Source of the DNA: Streptomyces sp. NBC_01454
GTDB taxonomy: Bacteria; Actinomycetota; Actinomycetes; Streptomycetales; Streptomycetaceae
NCBI RefSeq assembly: GCF_036227565.1
Contig: NZ_CP109460.1
Span: 1,550,001 to 1,614,000 of the forward strand
DNA length: 64,000 bases
Direction: 5' to 3'
Shown here: positions 26,378-35,460 of the stretch, piece after piece
Layout of the letters: every line of letters begins with the position of its first letter
Numbering within the stretch: position 1 is the first letter of the stretch
The notes under the pieces: model-generated
The model's input: only the letters and a program-made list of their open reading frames with translations
The model's database searches: none
What the model was told of the DNA's origin: nothing
Translations under genes and position numbers: made by a program

Positions 26378-27591
26378 TGATGGGGATGTCCGAAATTCCC
26401 CAGGGTCGGCTTTATTCCCCACTTGGTTGAGCGGTAAATGATGAGGTTGAGGCCCGCGCCCGGATCACATTGGCTCAGCCCAGCGCGTCCATCAGGGAGG
26501 TGACATAGGCATCCAGCCGCTCCTCCACGGCTCGTGTCGTCAGCTCGGTCCGTCCTACCTCCCGCCACGGTTGCGCCACCGACTGCACTTCCTCCGAGAA
26601 CGCCAGTGGCTCCCGCACCTGCCAGTACAGCCGCTCGTCCGCGGCCGCGGCCAGCATCCCGCCGACCTCCTGGTACACCTCGGTGAAGCGCACGCCCCAC
26701 GCCGGGCCGTGCAGCAGCGCAAGATTGGTGGAGCAGTGCGCCACGTCGAGGTCCGCCGGGCCCCAGGAGGCCGCCGCCCAGTCGACGACGCCGGTGATCC
26801 GGGCACCGACGGCACCGGCCGGGCCCTCGGGCGGCAGGCCAAACAGCACGTTGCCGGGCTGGAAGTCCCGGTGCAGGAACCGCCCTTCGTAGCGCGGCGC
26901 GGGCTTGCGGATCACGTGGATCGCGGCGGCCCAGACCGCGGCGTCGGCGCCCTCGGGGGTCACGACCGTGTCGGCGGTCGTCAGCGCCACGTACTCCCGG
27001 GGCCGGCCGGCCGCACCGCGTGGACCGCCACGAGTTGACGGGCCAGCAGGGGCAGGCGCGTCTCCAGCCCCTCGTCATCGAGGACCGTCCGGCCCGGCAG
27101 GTGGGTCATAAGGAGCGAGGGGTACTCACAGTGCGCGGCGGTCGGATCAACGGCGACGAGTCGGGGAGCCGGCACGCCGGTGCCGGTGAGCGTGGTCAGG
27201 GCGTCGGCCTCCCTATGCAGGAGGTCCTCGGCAGGCCCCTGCCGGGTCGGGCCGACGAAGGAGCGCAGCACCAGGTGCCGGGTGCCTCCGTCCCGCATGC
27301 CGATGGTCAGCCTCCGCATGTCGGCGGTGGCGCCGCCGTGCAGCGCCTCCGCTCCGACGATCCGCTCGCCGGCCTCCAGGTGCCGGCGCACCCAGGCCAG
27401 TGTCAACGGTCGGACAGTCGCCGCCTCATCATGATTGGTCACCGTGCCACCTCATCATCCGGACGGGCGGCACGCGCGAGCCCTTACGGGCCCATCCGCA
27501 AGTCAGCCTGCAGGTGGTGGGTGGGGAAGTTGGGCGAGCAGGTCTGTCCGCACCCATAGCGAGGGGTGGGGAATTTCAAAGAGCCCTATCA
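26378..27591. mobile_element. Transposase-less 1.2-kb unit carrying a phosphotransferase gene
   Basis: The ends are imperfect 25-bp inverted repeats. The left end starts TGATGGGGATGTCC then GAAATTCCCCA. The right end, read inward on the other strand, starts TGATAGGGCTCTTT then GAAATTCCCCA, 20 of 25 positions identical. GGAG flanks both ends (26374-26377 and 27592-27595), the pattern of a 4-bp target duplication. Removing the unit and one GGAG rejoins the IS5-like transposase as VPDELWELFQRVV. Its only gene is the phosphotransferase, so it would need a transposase supplied in trans. Confidence 0.7.
26475..27442 (-). pseudogene. Aminoglycoside-phosphotransferase-family protein, one frameshift
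   Basis: From ATG 27442 the N-lobe reads GERIVGAEALHGGATADMRR and LVLRSFVGPTRQGPAEDLLH. The frame breaks at about 26997-27012; one added base joins it to a C-lobe with the catalytic loop FLHRDFQPGNVLF (HxDxxxxN) and GVVDWAAASWGPADLDVAHC (metal-binding Asp), ending at 26475. Corrected length is about 322 residues, normal for the APH/choline-kinase fold. The substrate cannot be told from sequence; homologues phosphorylate aminoglycosides, macrolides or metabolites. It is the only gene in the small transposon-like unit. Confidence 0.7.
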
Positions 27592-27595
27592 GGAG

Positions 27596-28338
27596 CTGTT
27601 CCAGCGGGTGGTTCCACCTGCTCCATCACGGCCGCAGGGGGGTGGTCGGCGCCGATATGGGGATCGCGTGGTGCTGGCGCGATCATCTTCGTGGCCACGA
27701 CGGGCTGCACCTGGCGGCAGTTGCCGCCGGTCTTCGGTCCATCGGGGCCAACCGCGCACCGTCGCTTCACTGAGTGGCCGCTGCCCGGGCCCGGGCGAAG
27801 TTGCACCGCATCATCCTCGACGAGCTGGGCTCGCGCGGAGCCTTGGACTGGTCGCGCTGCGCGATCGACTCGGTGAACATGCGGGCCCTGGAGGGGGGAC
27901 CTGACAGGTCCGAATCCTATGGACCGGGGCAAAAGGGCTCGAAGATCCATTCGATCACCGAGCGGACCGGTTTACCCCTCTCGGTCGGGATCTCCGGCGC
28001 GAACCTGCACGACAGCCAGGCACTCGAGCCGCTCGTGCGCGGCATCCCGCCGCGGCCCGCGCAGACGACAGCCCGCCAAGCTGCACGCGGACAAAGGCTA
28101 CGACTACGACCACCTGCGCCGATGGCTCCGCAAGCGAGGCATCCGGCACCGCATCGCCCGCAAGGGCATCGAGTCCTCCACCCGGCTGGGCCGGCACCGC
28201 TGGACCATCGAGCGCACGATGTCCTGGCTGGGCGGCTGCCGCCGTTTGCACCGCCGCTACGAACGCAAGGCTGAGCACTTCCTGGCCTTCACCGCCATCG
28301 CCTGCAGCCTCATCTGCTACCGCAGACTCACCAAATGA
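27596..28338 (+). pseudogene. IS5-family transposase, main part, multiple frameshifts
   Basis: Frame pieces read in order: LFQRVVPPAPSRPQGGGRRR; IIFVATTGCTWRQLPPVFG; AKLHRIILDELGSRGALDW; HSITERTGLPLSVGISGANL; KLHADKGYDYDHLRRWLRK; RHRWTIERTMSWLGGCRRL and the stop at 28336-28338. These cover the DDE transposase of actinobacterial IS5-type elements. At least four indels (near 27685, 27785, 27900 and 28060) separate the pieces. The N-terminal dozen residues lie at about 26343-26377 across the inserted unit. Not functional. Confidence 0.75.
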
Positions 28339-28347
28339 GACGGCGTC

Positions 28348-29441
28348 TTAAGCCACTTCGCGGGGCCCGATGCCAGACCGGACCAGGTTGAACACTTCTC
28401 GGGCAGCGAAGCGTTTGAGGCAGCGGATGATCTCGCGCCGGGTCTTGCCCTCCGCGATGCGCCGCTCGTAGTAGTTGCGGGTACGTGCATCGAACCGGAG
28501 CCGTGACTGCACAATCCGATACAGGGCAGCATTGGCTCTTCGGTCGCCGCCGCGGTTGAGCCGGTGGTGACGCTGACGGCCGGAGGAGTGCTCGACGGGG
28601 CTGACCCCGCAAAGCGCCGCGAACGACGCCTCACTACGCAGGCGTTCTGGGTTGTCCCCCATCGTGATCAGCAAGGTGGCGGCACTGTCCGGGCCGATTC
28701 CCACCGGGACAAGCAGCTGCGGAAAGTGCCGCTGCACCAGCCCAGCCAGGTGCCGCTCCAGATCACGAATCTGCCCGGTCAGCTGATCGATCCGCTGGGC
28801 CAACAGGCACAGGGCGATGCGGGTGGCCTGCCCGACGGCACCCTTCGCGCCGTCGTCATCCTCACGATCGTCGAACTGCGCGCAAGTCCGGACCAAGGCC
28901 GGAGTCTTCAGGCTGGCCAGTTGCTCGCGGAGGTCCGGATCGGTGGTAACCAGGACCGCCTTGAGCTGATTGATTGCCTGTGTGCGGGCCTTGACAGCGG
29001 AGTCCTTGGCCAGTTTGAAGAGACGAGCGCACTGCACCGGCCCATCCCCAGCCTTGGCCCGGGAGCGGGCGCGCCCGCTGAGGACCGCCCGGGCCGCTCC
29101 TGCGCATCCACCGGATCGGACTTACCTCGCCGTCGACGAGCCGACCGATCAGGCCGGTTCACCTCGAACACCTCGACCCGGCGAGCCAGTAAGTAGCGGG
29201 AGAGGGCAGCTCCGTAGCTTCCGGACCCTTCCACCCCGGCCTTGTGCACCGTACCCAGCCAGCTGGCCCACTCCCAGAGTTCGCGATAGCCCACCGCCGT
29301 GGCGGGAAAGGACGCAGTGTCAATGACCGCCCCTAGCGTGGAGAGCGCGGCGGCCACATGAACATCCCGGTGCGTGTCCACACCAAGGACGACCTCACCG
29401 ACAACAGGCGTACGTTTTGCAGGACTTGGGGCACTCGTCAG
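28348..29441 (-). pseudogene. IS110-family transposase, one frameshift, 3' end abutting the IS5-like element
   Basis: The N-terminal DEDD domain reads VVLGVDTHRDVHVAAALSTL, KAGVEGSGSYGAALSRYLL and RGKSDPVDAQ. After a one-base shift near 29100 it continues LAKDSAVKARTQAINQLKAV, LLVPVGIGPDSAATLLITMG and SFAALCGVSPVEHSSGRQRH (Tnp20 domain), to TAA 28348 at the IS5-like edge. Length is about 364 residues when corrected, close to the usual 400. The start position holds CTG at 29441 after a good GGAGG site, perhaps a mutated ATG. Non-functional as sequenced. Confidence 0.75.
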
Positions 29442-29958
29442 GGCGCACCTCCTGATCTTTGAGCCTGACGGTCCTCGCCACCAGGCCGTCGAGGCGGTCA
29501 GCGGTGAGACAATGCCCAGCTCACGGCACGCAAACCCTTGGGACACGCCTCGACAGCCCGGCAGCAGTACACCCCGCACTGGTGATCGACGAAGGTAGGG
29601 CTGGACAACCAAGTCCGATTTCTCACGAGCCAGAGACCGACGCGGGGGTACGTCAACCGGTATACCCAGGCCCCGCGGCTTGCGATCACTCGGAGCGCAG
29701 CACTGATTCAATGCGTGGTGATCTGGCGGTGCGGAGCCATACCTGCCGGACGGTGCAGGTGGAAGGATCTCGGCACCGAGAGGCACCCATGGACGAACGC
29801 ATCGGCCAAATCGACCGCTCCAGATGCAGTTGACAGCGCCGATCCTCATGCCCATGGCGCACCAGAACCGGAGGGTTTCGGACTTCCGTCTACCCAAGTC
29901 GATCTTGGTGTCGCCGCCCTGCTCGCTCATCTCCCGAACCTGCGCAGGCTGCTTATGG
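29442..29958. other. Non-coding DNA upstream of the IS110 transposase
   Basis: No convincing gene in about 515 bp. The long minus frame running through it is a GC-bias artefact upstream of the transposase. Members of the IS110 group are known to encode their bridge RNA in the non-coding DNA before the transposase, so part of this stretch may be a decayed bridge RNA locus. I did not identify its fold. Confidence 0.35.
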
Positions 29959-30366
29959 TCAATGCAACAGCGGCAGGATGAGCGCGAGGGTGGCAAAGGC
30001 GCCGGTGAAGGCGCTTGCGGCGGCCGCCAGGCGTCGGGGCCGGGCCAGCCCTGGTAGGGGTGTGGTGCCGGCGGGCGCGGCGGCTGGGCCGGTGAGGTCG
30101 TATGCGACGTATGCAAGGGCCAGGGCCACGGCGGTGGTTCCGACCGTCAGCGCCGTGCGAGTGCCAGCGGGGGTTCCGTGGGCGAGGTTCAGAGCGTTGG
30201 CGACTGTGCACACGTTAAAGGCGGTGGCGAGTGCGGTGGCGCCAGCGGTGGCCCAGGCTTGAGGGCGGGTGGCGCCGTCGCTGAGCGCGAGGCGAAACGC
30301 GATGCGGGCCGTGATGCTGACGGCGAGCGCAGTGCATCCCAAGAAGAGCTGGATGACATTGGACAC
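29959..30366 (-). CDS. Small integral membrane protein, unknown function
   Basis: 135 residues from ATG 30366 with four predicted membrane helices: VIQLFLGCTALAVSITARIAF, AWATAGATALATAFNVCTVA, ALTVGTTAVALALAYVAYDL and LAAAASAFTGAFATLALILP. The family is not recognised. It is divergent from the large HTH/ATPase gene, whose start is 131 bp away, so the two share a promoter region and may be functionally linked. Confidence 0.65.
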   Translation of the reverse strand: MSNVIQLFLGCTALAVSITARIAFRLALSDGATRPQAWATAGATALATAFNVCTVANALNLAHGTPAGTRTALTVGTTAVALALAYVAYDLTGPAAAPAGTTPLPGLARPRRLAAAASAFTGAFATLALILPLLH

Positions 30367-30497
30367 AGAACCCCCTGGGATGCTGGCGCTTTTCGGGCAA
30401 GCCGAGATGGCGGGGTGTATTTTTCACTTCGCCGACACCACTGTCCCAGAGAATCTGAGACAATGGAAACAGTGCAGGTTGGAGGAGGTGAGGAAGC

Positions 30498-33176
30498 ATG
30501 AGGGAGCACGGTCGGACTCGTCGCATGGAGCCGCTGGACTCGGCTTTGGCGCCTGCGCGCCGCCGCTTCGCGGAGCATCTGCGGGACGCCTACCAAAAGT
30601 CAGGGGGGGCGAACCTGCGCAACGTGGCGCACCGCGCCCAGACCAGCCCCGCGTCATTGTCACGGGCGCTCCGCGGCGAGCGGCTTCCCTCCGAGGCCCA
30701 AGTGCAGGCGCTCGCCAATGCCCTCGCCATGGGCGACGCCGATCGCGCCACGCTCGCCTTCCTACACCGGCAGGCCGTAAGTGAGGCGCGCGCACTGCGA
30801 TCAACTCGACACCAGCTGTCCGTCACGGAACTGGCAAGCCGCCTGGCGGAACTCCGGCAGAAGGCAGGTGGCCTCAGCCTGCGGGAGATCTCCCACCGCC
30901 TGACCCTGATGGGCTCGCCCCTGGCGAAGTCCACCGTCGAGCGCACCTTCGCGGATCCTGATCGTTCATTGGTGCTCGCGCTCCAGGTGGCGACCGTTCT
31001 CATTGAGGCTCTGCCAGAGGACAAACGCGGTCCGGAGGCCGAGCGGATGTTCCGTACCGCCCTCGCCGCGGCCCCATCCCAGCCGGGCCTAGCCCTTGTA
31101 ACGGCCCCGATGGGCTCGGGGAAGACCTTCTCAGCCTTGACGGCACTGCTTGACAGCCAGGCGGCGCCGTCGGAGGTGACGGCTGCTCTGGCCAGGCGGC
31201 TCGACCTCCCCGTCTCGGAGCTCACGGCCCTCGCGGAGGCCACAGCGACCCACCGCACCACGGGACCGGGCCGGCCCCTCAGCGAGTGGAGTCCAATCGA
31301 ACTGGGGGTCCACCCCACAGCAGGTCGACCCCACGGAACCGGACGCAGCGCGAACGCCGAGCTGCCGCCGTACATCCCACGTACGCATGACCGGTTCCTG
31401 GATCAGGTCGTGCATGACGCTTCTGAGGGCCACAGTCAGATCCTGATCGTGGTGGGAGCCTCCGGCACGGGCAAGACACGGTCCTGCTGGGAGGCGATCC
31501 AGCCACTCGCCCGGCAAGAGTGGCGACTGTGGCACCCGTTCAATCCGACCCAGCCCGACGCGCTGCTGTACGGGATCGACCACGTCGAGCCGCGGACCGT
31601 GCTGTGGCTCAACGAGTCCCAGCACTATCTACTGCACCCCACTCTCGGCGAGAAGGTCGCCCAGGCACTGCGCCGCTTGCTCAGCAAGCCCGAGCGCGGG
31701 CCGGTCCTGGTCCTGGGGACTCTCTGGCCTGAATACCTGGGCCGGATGACAACTCCCGTCGTGTCCGGCTCGCCGCACGTACACGCACAGGCCCGAGAAC
31801 TGCTCGTCGGACGAACGACCCTCATCCCGGAGACCTTCGACGCGGAAGCGCTGCGCTCCGCAGACGCAGTCACCGATCCGCTCCTGGCTGAAGCCGCCAG
31901 GTCGGGCGGCCGGATCACCCAGTACCTCGCGGGTGCTCACCAACTTGTCTACCGCTACGAGACGGCAACACCAGCCAGCAGAGCGGTACTTTCTGCGGCG
32001 ATGGACGCCTGTCGTCTCGGCGTCACGGGCCCCCTCCCCCAGGCTTTCCTTATCGACGCCGCCGTCGACTACCTCAGCGAAACGGATTACGAGGTGCTCA
32101 CCGACGACTGGGCGGAGCAGGCGTTCGCTGAGCTTGCCCGCCCCGTTGCCAGCGGCAGTGCCCCGTTGCGCCGAATCCGGCCTCGCCCGGCCGCTCGTCC
32201 CACCGCCCCAGGCACTGCCTCTGTGATGACGGCGGGTGCCTCGTACCGGCTTGCGGACTACTTCGAGGATTTCGGCCGTAGAACCCGTCAGGCTTTCTGC
32301 CCGCCAGCTTCCTTCTGGCACGCCGGCTACACACACCTCACCAGCCTCGAGGATCTCAATGCCCTCTCTGATGCAGCAAGCGATCGGTATCGGCTGCAGT
32401 GGGCCCACCATCTGATCCGTCGGGTCACTGAGGTCAGGGACAATCAGGGCCTGGCCAGCGTCATCGAGGGGCGGGAAGTCGCCGCAGACCCCGAGGTGGT
32501 CGAGCGTCTCGCAAGAGCGGCTGCCCGTACGGGCCAGACATCTGCTTTGCGGGCACTGGCTCAGATGCGAGAGGAGGCGGGAGACCGCCTGGGAGCCGAA
32601 CGGCTCGCTCAGGAGGCCGCGCACCAGGGCGATGCTCTGGCGTTGGCCGAACTCGCATGGACGCGGGAGGAGGCAGGAGACCGCGAAGAAGCCGAACGGC
32701 TCGCTCAAGAAGCTGCTGCTGTCGGCGACACGTACGCCTTGCGGGAACTCGCCCGAATGCGGGAGACAGCTGGAGGCCCCTCCGATGCCCAAACCCTCTA
32801 CCGCAGGGCCGCGGAGCTCGGCGACAGCCGCTCCCAGCTCCGCCTCTGTGAAATCGGTCAGGAGTCAGCTGAACTCTTTGCCCGTGCCGATACCACCGCT
32901 GGCGACACATTCGCCCTCATCCACTCCGCTCGAAGGCGCCAGGAGTCCGGAGACCGAGAGGAAGCCGAGACTCTGTACTGCCAGGCGGCCGATGCCGGCA
33001 ACACATTCGCCTTGGCCGCACTCGCTCACATACGGGAAGAGGCAGGAGACCGGATGGGCGCCGAAGCCCTCTACCTCAAAGCGGCCGATGCCGGCCTCGC
33101 CTGGCTGGTCAATCCTGCGCAACGATGGCCAAACGGACTGGACCCCGACGGCGCTCCCACACCTCCCTGGCGATGA
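30498..33176 (+). CDS. Large regulator/NTPase: two HTH-like domains, two P-loops, C-terminal Sel1-like repeats
   Basis: 892 residues, intact, from ATG 30498 behind a strong ribosome site (GGAGGAGGTGAGG). Residues about 20-95 form an XRE-like HTH (LRNVAHRAQTSPASLSRALR). A second HTH-like unit follows (LREISHRLTLMGSPLAKSTV, residues about 115-170). A first P-loop-like motif is at about 203 (VTAPMGSGKTFSAL). A second, canonical Walker A is at about 317 (ILIVVGASGTGKTRSCWEA), with Walker B-like TVLWLNES at about 367. From about 665 to 875 there are six or more Sel1/TPR-like repeats (ALAELAWTREEAGDREEAER). This is STAND-like signalling architecture; the ligand and output are unknown. A defence or signalling role is inference. 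Confidence 0.7.
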   Translation: MREHGRTRRMEPLDSALAPARRRFAEHLRDAYQKSGGANLRNVAHRAQTSPASLSRALRGERLPSEAQVQALANALAMGDADRATLAFLHRQAVSEARALRSTRHQLSVTELASRLAELRQKAGGLSLREISHRLTLMGSPLAKSTVERTFADPDRSLVLALQVATVLIEALPEDKRGPEAERMFRTALAAAPSQPGLALVTAPMGSGKTFSALTALLDSQAAPSEVTAALARRLDLPVSELTALAEATATHRTTGPGRPLSEWSPIELGVHPTAGRPHGTGRSANAELPPYIPRTHDRFLDQVVHDASEGHSQILIVVGASGTGKTRSCWEAIQPLARQEWRLWHPFNPTQPDALLYGIDHVEPRTVLWLNESQHYLLHPTLGEKVAQALRRLLSKPERGPVLVLGTLWPEYLGRMTTPVVSGSPHVHAQARELLVGRTTLIPETFDAEALRSADAVTDPLLAEAARSGGRITQYLAGAHQLVYRYETATPASRAVLSAAMDACRLGVTGPLPQAFLIDAAVDYLSETDYEVLTDDWAEQAFAELARPVASGSAPLRRIRPRPAARPTAPGTASVMTAGASYRLADYFEDFGRRTRQAFCPPASFWHAGYTHLTSLEDLNALSDAASDRYRLQWAHHLIRRVTEVRDNQGLASVIEGREVAADPEVVERLARAAARTGQTSALRALAQMREEAGDRLGAERLAQEAAHQGDALALAELAWTREEAGDREEAERLAQEAAAVGDTYALRELARMRETAGGPSDAQTLYRRAAELGDSRSQLRLCEIGQESAELFARADTTAGDTFALIHSARRRQESGDREEAETLYCQAADAGNTFALAALAHIREEAGDRMGAEALYLKAADAGLAWLVNPAQRWPNGLDPDGAPTPPWR

Positions 33177-33179
33177 TGG

Positions 33180-33600
33180 TGGGACACGGTCGGCGGCGAT
33201 GTCACCGCAGCGGTAAAGCGATGCCCGGTCGACATCGGGCGCATGCACTCCGCAGGTGTGATCCGCGCCGTCCACGTCTGCAAGGAGGTCTTCGATGCGG
33301 GCGAAGGTGGTGCGGAACTCGGCGAGCAACTCCGACACGTCGGTGACGAAGCCGCCGCCCTTGTCGGGCTGCTGCGAAGCGGGGTCGACGACCGCGCGTT
33401 GGACCTCTTCGGCCAGGCCAATGTAGCCCACGACCACGCCGGAGGTCTTGACGAACCCGGTCGGTGACATCCAGGTGCGGTTCAGGCGGGATCGTCTGGA
33501 ACAGGTTGTGGGCCTTCAGCGGCTTGTCCAGGTAAAGGACACCCTCGTTGGGGGCGTCGAACCCTGTCAACCTTCGATCGCCCGCCCCGCAGGTGCATGA
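33180..33600 (-). pseudogene. Type I restriction subunit HsdR, internal fragment
   Basis: The minus strand reads RRLTGFDAPNEGVLYLDKPL and KAHNLFQTI, the helicase motif region of HsdR (compare TGFDAP...YLDKPLKAHxLFQTI). After a shift near 33490 it continues NRTWMSPTGFVKTSGVVVGY, IGLAEEVQRAV and VTDVSELLAEFRTTFARIED. The nuclease, N-terminal helicase motifs and C-terminus are absent. The frame then runs antisense into the ATPase gene, so the break point is close to 33180. No HsdM or HsdS is seen nearby. A deletion scar. Confidence 0.65.
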
Positions 33601-33793
33601 CTCGACCCCAATGGGCTTCCCGGAGAACGGCGCTATCGACGCCCTCACTACCGACGGCTCGATCCCGGGACACGATCGTGACGGTCTCTGGGCTTCGGGC
33701 ACGCCCCCGCACTCGCTTGAAGTCACCTCCACGCTGATAGCCACCCGGCGCGGGAATAGTTGCCATGAAGTCTTCACTGGGTTCCCTACGAGT

Positions 33794-34000
33794 ATGCGGA
33801 GGCGTCTGCTACCCGTTGAGCACACCAAGATCCGGGCGCTGCGCGAGCAGGCCAGGCTTACTCCGCAGAAGCTTGCTGATCTCATGGGAGTCACGTACCG
33901 CGTCGTCGTGTACTGGGAGGAGGGCAGGTATGTGCCTGAAGCCAGGAACGTGCGGCGACTCGCCGATGCTCTGGGCTGCGCCACCGCAGACCGGCGGGGC
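33794..34000 (+). pseudogene. XRE-family HTH fragment
   Basis: From ATG 33794 the frame gives IRALREQARLTPQKLADLMG, VTYRVVVYWEEGRYVPEARN and VRRLADALGC, a clear Cro/C1-type HTH. After about residue 62 the sequence stops looking protein-like, although the frame stays open to 35215 by GC bias. It is probably the 5' part of a regulator that lost its remainder. Confidence 0.55.
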
Positions 34001-34567
34001 TTCTCGTCTCACGTGCTCTCACACGCGTCTCACGGACTGGGTGGACGCCCCCGGACTCAGGGCTCCGACATGACCTTGGGGACCATTCCCTGGTTCGGCT
34101 GGACGCCCCAAGACACGGGTTACGACCTGTGCCAGGTGGTACCGAGCGCGGCGCCCAGTACGAGGACGGGGGCGTCGTCAGGACCATCGATCCGGTGCTA
34201 CGCCCAGGTCAGAGCCTCACTGTGGAGACTACGTAGACGATCGCGTGCCCGGCTCGTCATAGCTCACCATGACCCGCTCGTACGGATGCGGTGCCACGCT
34301 CGTGACCAGGACCAGGTGCCCTCCAGCCCGGAGAAGCGGCGTTGCAGGGTGCGCGCCGACATCTCACTCACGCGCTCCACGGTCTCAGCTCTCACAGCAC
34401 CCCTGCGCCGCGCTCCTGCTCCGCCACCCGAGCGACCGGGCCGCCCGCCGCTCGCACCCGAGCGCCCGACGACGGGCCGGCCTCCGCCCTCGAACCGGAT
34501 GGCAGGAGAGCGTGGCTGCACGGCTTCCGACGCCTGCGTGTCTGCCCCGGCGACGGAGCCGAGTGCG
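34001..34567. other. Scars of several genes (AraC-type HTH and a duplicated C-terminus)
   Basis: No intact gene. Recognisable scraps: + strand 34068-34126 LGTIPWFGWTPQDTGYDLCQ and, in another frame up to the stop at 34240, EDGGVVRTIDPVLRPGQSL. Minus strand about 34340-34380 reads VSEMSARTLQRRF, an AraC-type HTH end. Minus strand about 34230-34305 reads APHPYERVMVSYDEPG, matching the C-terminus APRPSQRIMVSYDEPGH of the intact gene at 40554-41129. Confidence 0.45.
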
Positions 34568-35104
34568 TCAGCCGTTGTCGCCCCTGTCGCCCGTGGCGGT
34601 CTTGGAGAAGCCGTCATGCCAGGCAGCCTTCGCCCCGGAGTCGCCGATCCGGTACACCTCCACGACGGCGCCCGATGCCACGCCCACGGCCAGTACCGCT
34701 GCCACGACGCGGAAGACCAGCACGGACCGGGAGGAGGCGGACCGGGTCCGTTCCCCGGGGGCGGCCTCCGCCGCGGCCGGCCCGCGGTTCGTCCACCAGA
34801 TCACCGTCGCCAGCACGACCAGGCCCGCAGCCCAGGGGAGCATCCCGTCGCCGAGTTCGGTGTGCCTGCGTACCAGGGCGTTGCTGTCGACGTGCTTCTC
34901 CAGCCATTCCCCGGCCTGCGTGGCCAGAGGCACGCTCGCCAGCGTCACCAGGGCCAGCAGCGGCAGCACCATCCCCATGCGCCGGGCGGCACTGGGCCAC
35001 ATCGCGCCGACCACGACCGCCAGTGCGCTCAAGGGCACGAGCACGACGACGAAGTGGACGATCAGGACGTGTGTGGGCAGCCCGTTGACAACGTTGAGGC
35101 TCAT
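34568..35104 (-). CDS. DUF2231-type membrane protein
   Basis: 178 residues from ATG 35104 with four membrane helices: LPTHVLIVHFVVVLVPLSAL, MGMVLPLLALVTLASVPLAT, MLPWAAGLVVLATVIWW and SVLVFRVVAAVLAVGVASGA. The N-terminal LPTHVLIVHFVVVLVPLS (P-H-x6-H) and a following HVDSNALVRRHTELGD are typical of DUF2231 proteins, which are suspected haem or redox-linked membrane proteins. The C-terminal 25 residues are polar. It is divergent from the secreted lipoprotein gene and is the first clean core-type gene right of the accessory region. Confidence 0.8.
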   Translation of the reverse strand: MSLNVVNGLPTHVLIVHFVVVLVPLSALAVVVGAMWPSAARRMGMVLPLLALVTLASVPLATQAGEWLEKHVDSNALVRRHTELGDGMLPWAAGLVVLATVIWWTNRGPAAAEAAPGERTRSASSRSVLVFRVVAAVLAVGVASGAVVEVYRIGDSGAKAAWHDGFSKTATGDRGDNG

Positions 35105-35189
35105 CGAGGTGTTCCTCCAGAAAGCGACCGTGAGGCGTCGGGCTCGTGCGCGGTCTCTCCGCGCCGCCCAGTAGGACGCGTCAGCCTGA

Positions 35190-35214
35190 CAGAGGAAGCT
35201 CTCAGCTTCCTCTG
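35190..35214. promoter_or_regulatory. Perfect 25-bp palindrome in a divergent intergenic region
   Basis: CAGAGGAAGCT (35190-35200), CTC, AGCTTCCTCTG (35204-35214). It sits 86 bp upstream of the DUF2231 gene (minus) and about 250 bp upstream of the lipoprotein gene (plus). Position favours a regulator-binding site, though a small hairpin terminator cannot be excluded. The remainder of 35105-35460 shows no gene. Confidence 0.45.
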
Positions 35215-35460
35215 AACCCGCGTCCCACGAAGCCGAAGAGCCCCGGCGTTCATCGGCTCCTCGGTGTTGTGGGTCCCGACAGGCTTCCTGCTCGCTTCAG
35301 GCGGCGCGGCCCAGCAGGAGACGGAGACTGGACTCCTTCCCCCTCCTCACACCCGTGTTAGCCGGTTGTTAGCGGAGCGGCAGCTTCTCGATAGTGGCCC
35401 GGACCAGAGTGGGTGACCTACCGAGAAGACCACGACACCGACCGCCCCGGGGGACCTGAC

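Larger units (their letters stand above)
26290..28354. mobile_element. IS5-family-like element, decayed and interrupted by another unit
   Basis: Terminal inverted repeats of 24 bp face each other: 26290-26313 (GGCTTAAGACGT, CGTCTCATTTGG) and 28331-28354 (its complement with a single mismatch). TTAA at both edges may be the target duplication. The transposase N-terminus (MVEHMVPDELWE, about 26343-26377) is separated from the rest (LFQRVVPPAPSRPQGG, from 27596) by an inserted 1.2-kb unit. The remainder has several frameshifts, so the element is dead. Confidence 0.7.

Noticed and set aside
26085..28360. A single IS110 copy split by the IS5-like element
   Set aside because: Both flanks contain the same C-terminal transposase segment with different sequence, so they are two separate remnants.
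28908..30116. A 402-codon minus-strand frame
   Set aside because: It contains the IS110 N-terminus but its first half is non-coding DNA before the transposase and its end is out of frame.
33548..35215. A 555-codon plus-strand frame
   Set aside because: Only the HTH part near 33794-34000 and a short stretch after it look like protein; the rest is antisense to the DUF2231 gene and is a GC-bias artefact.
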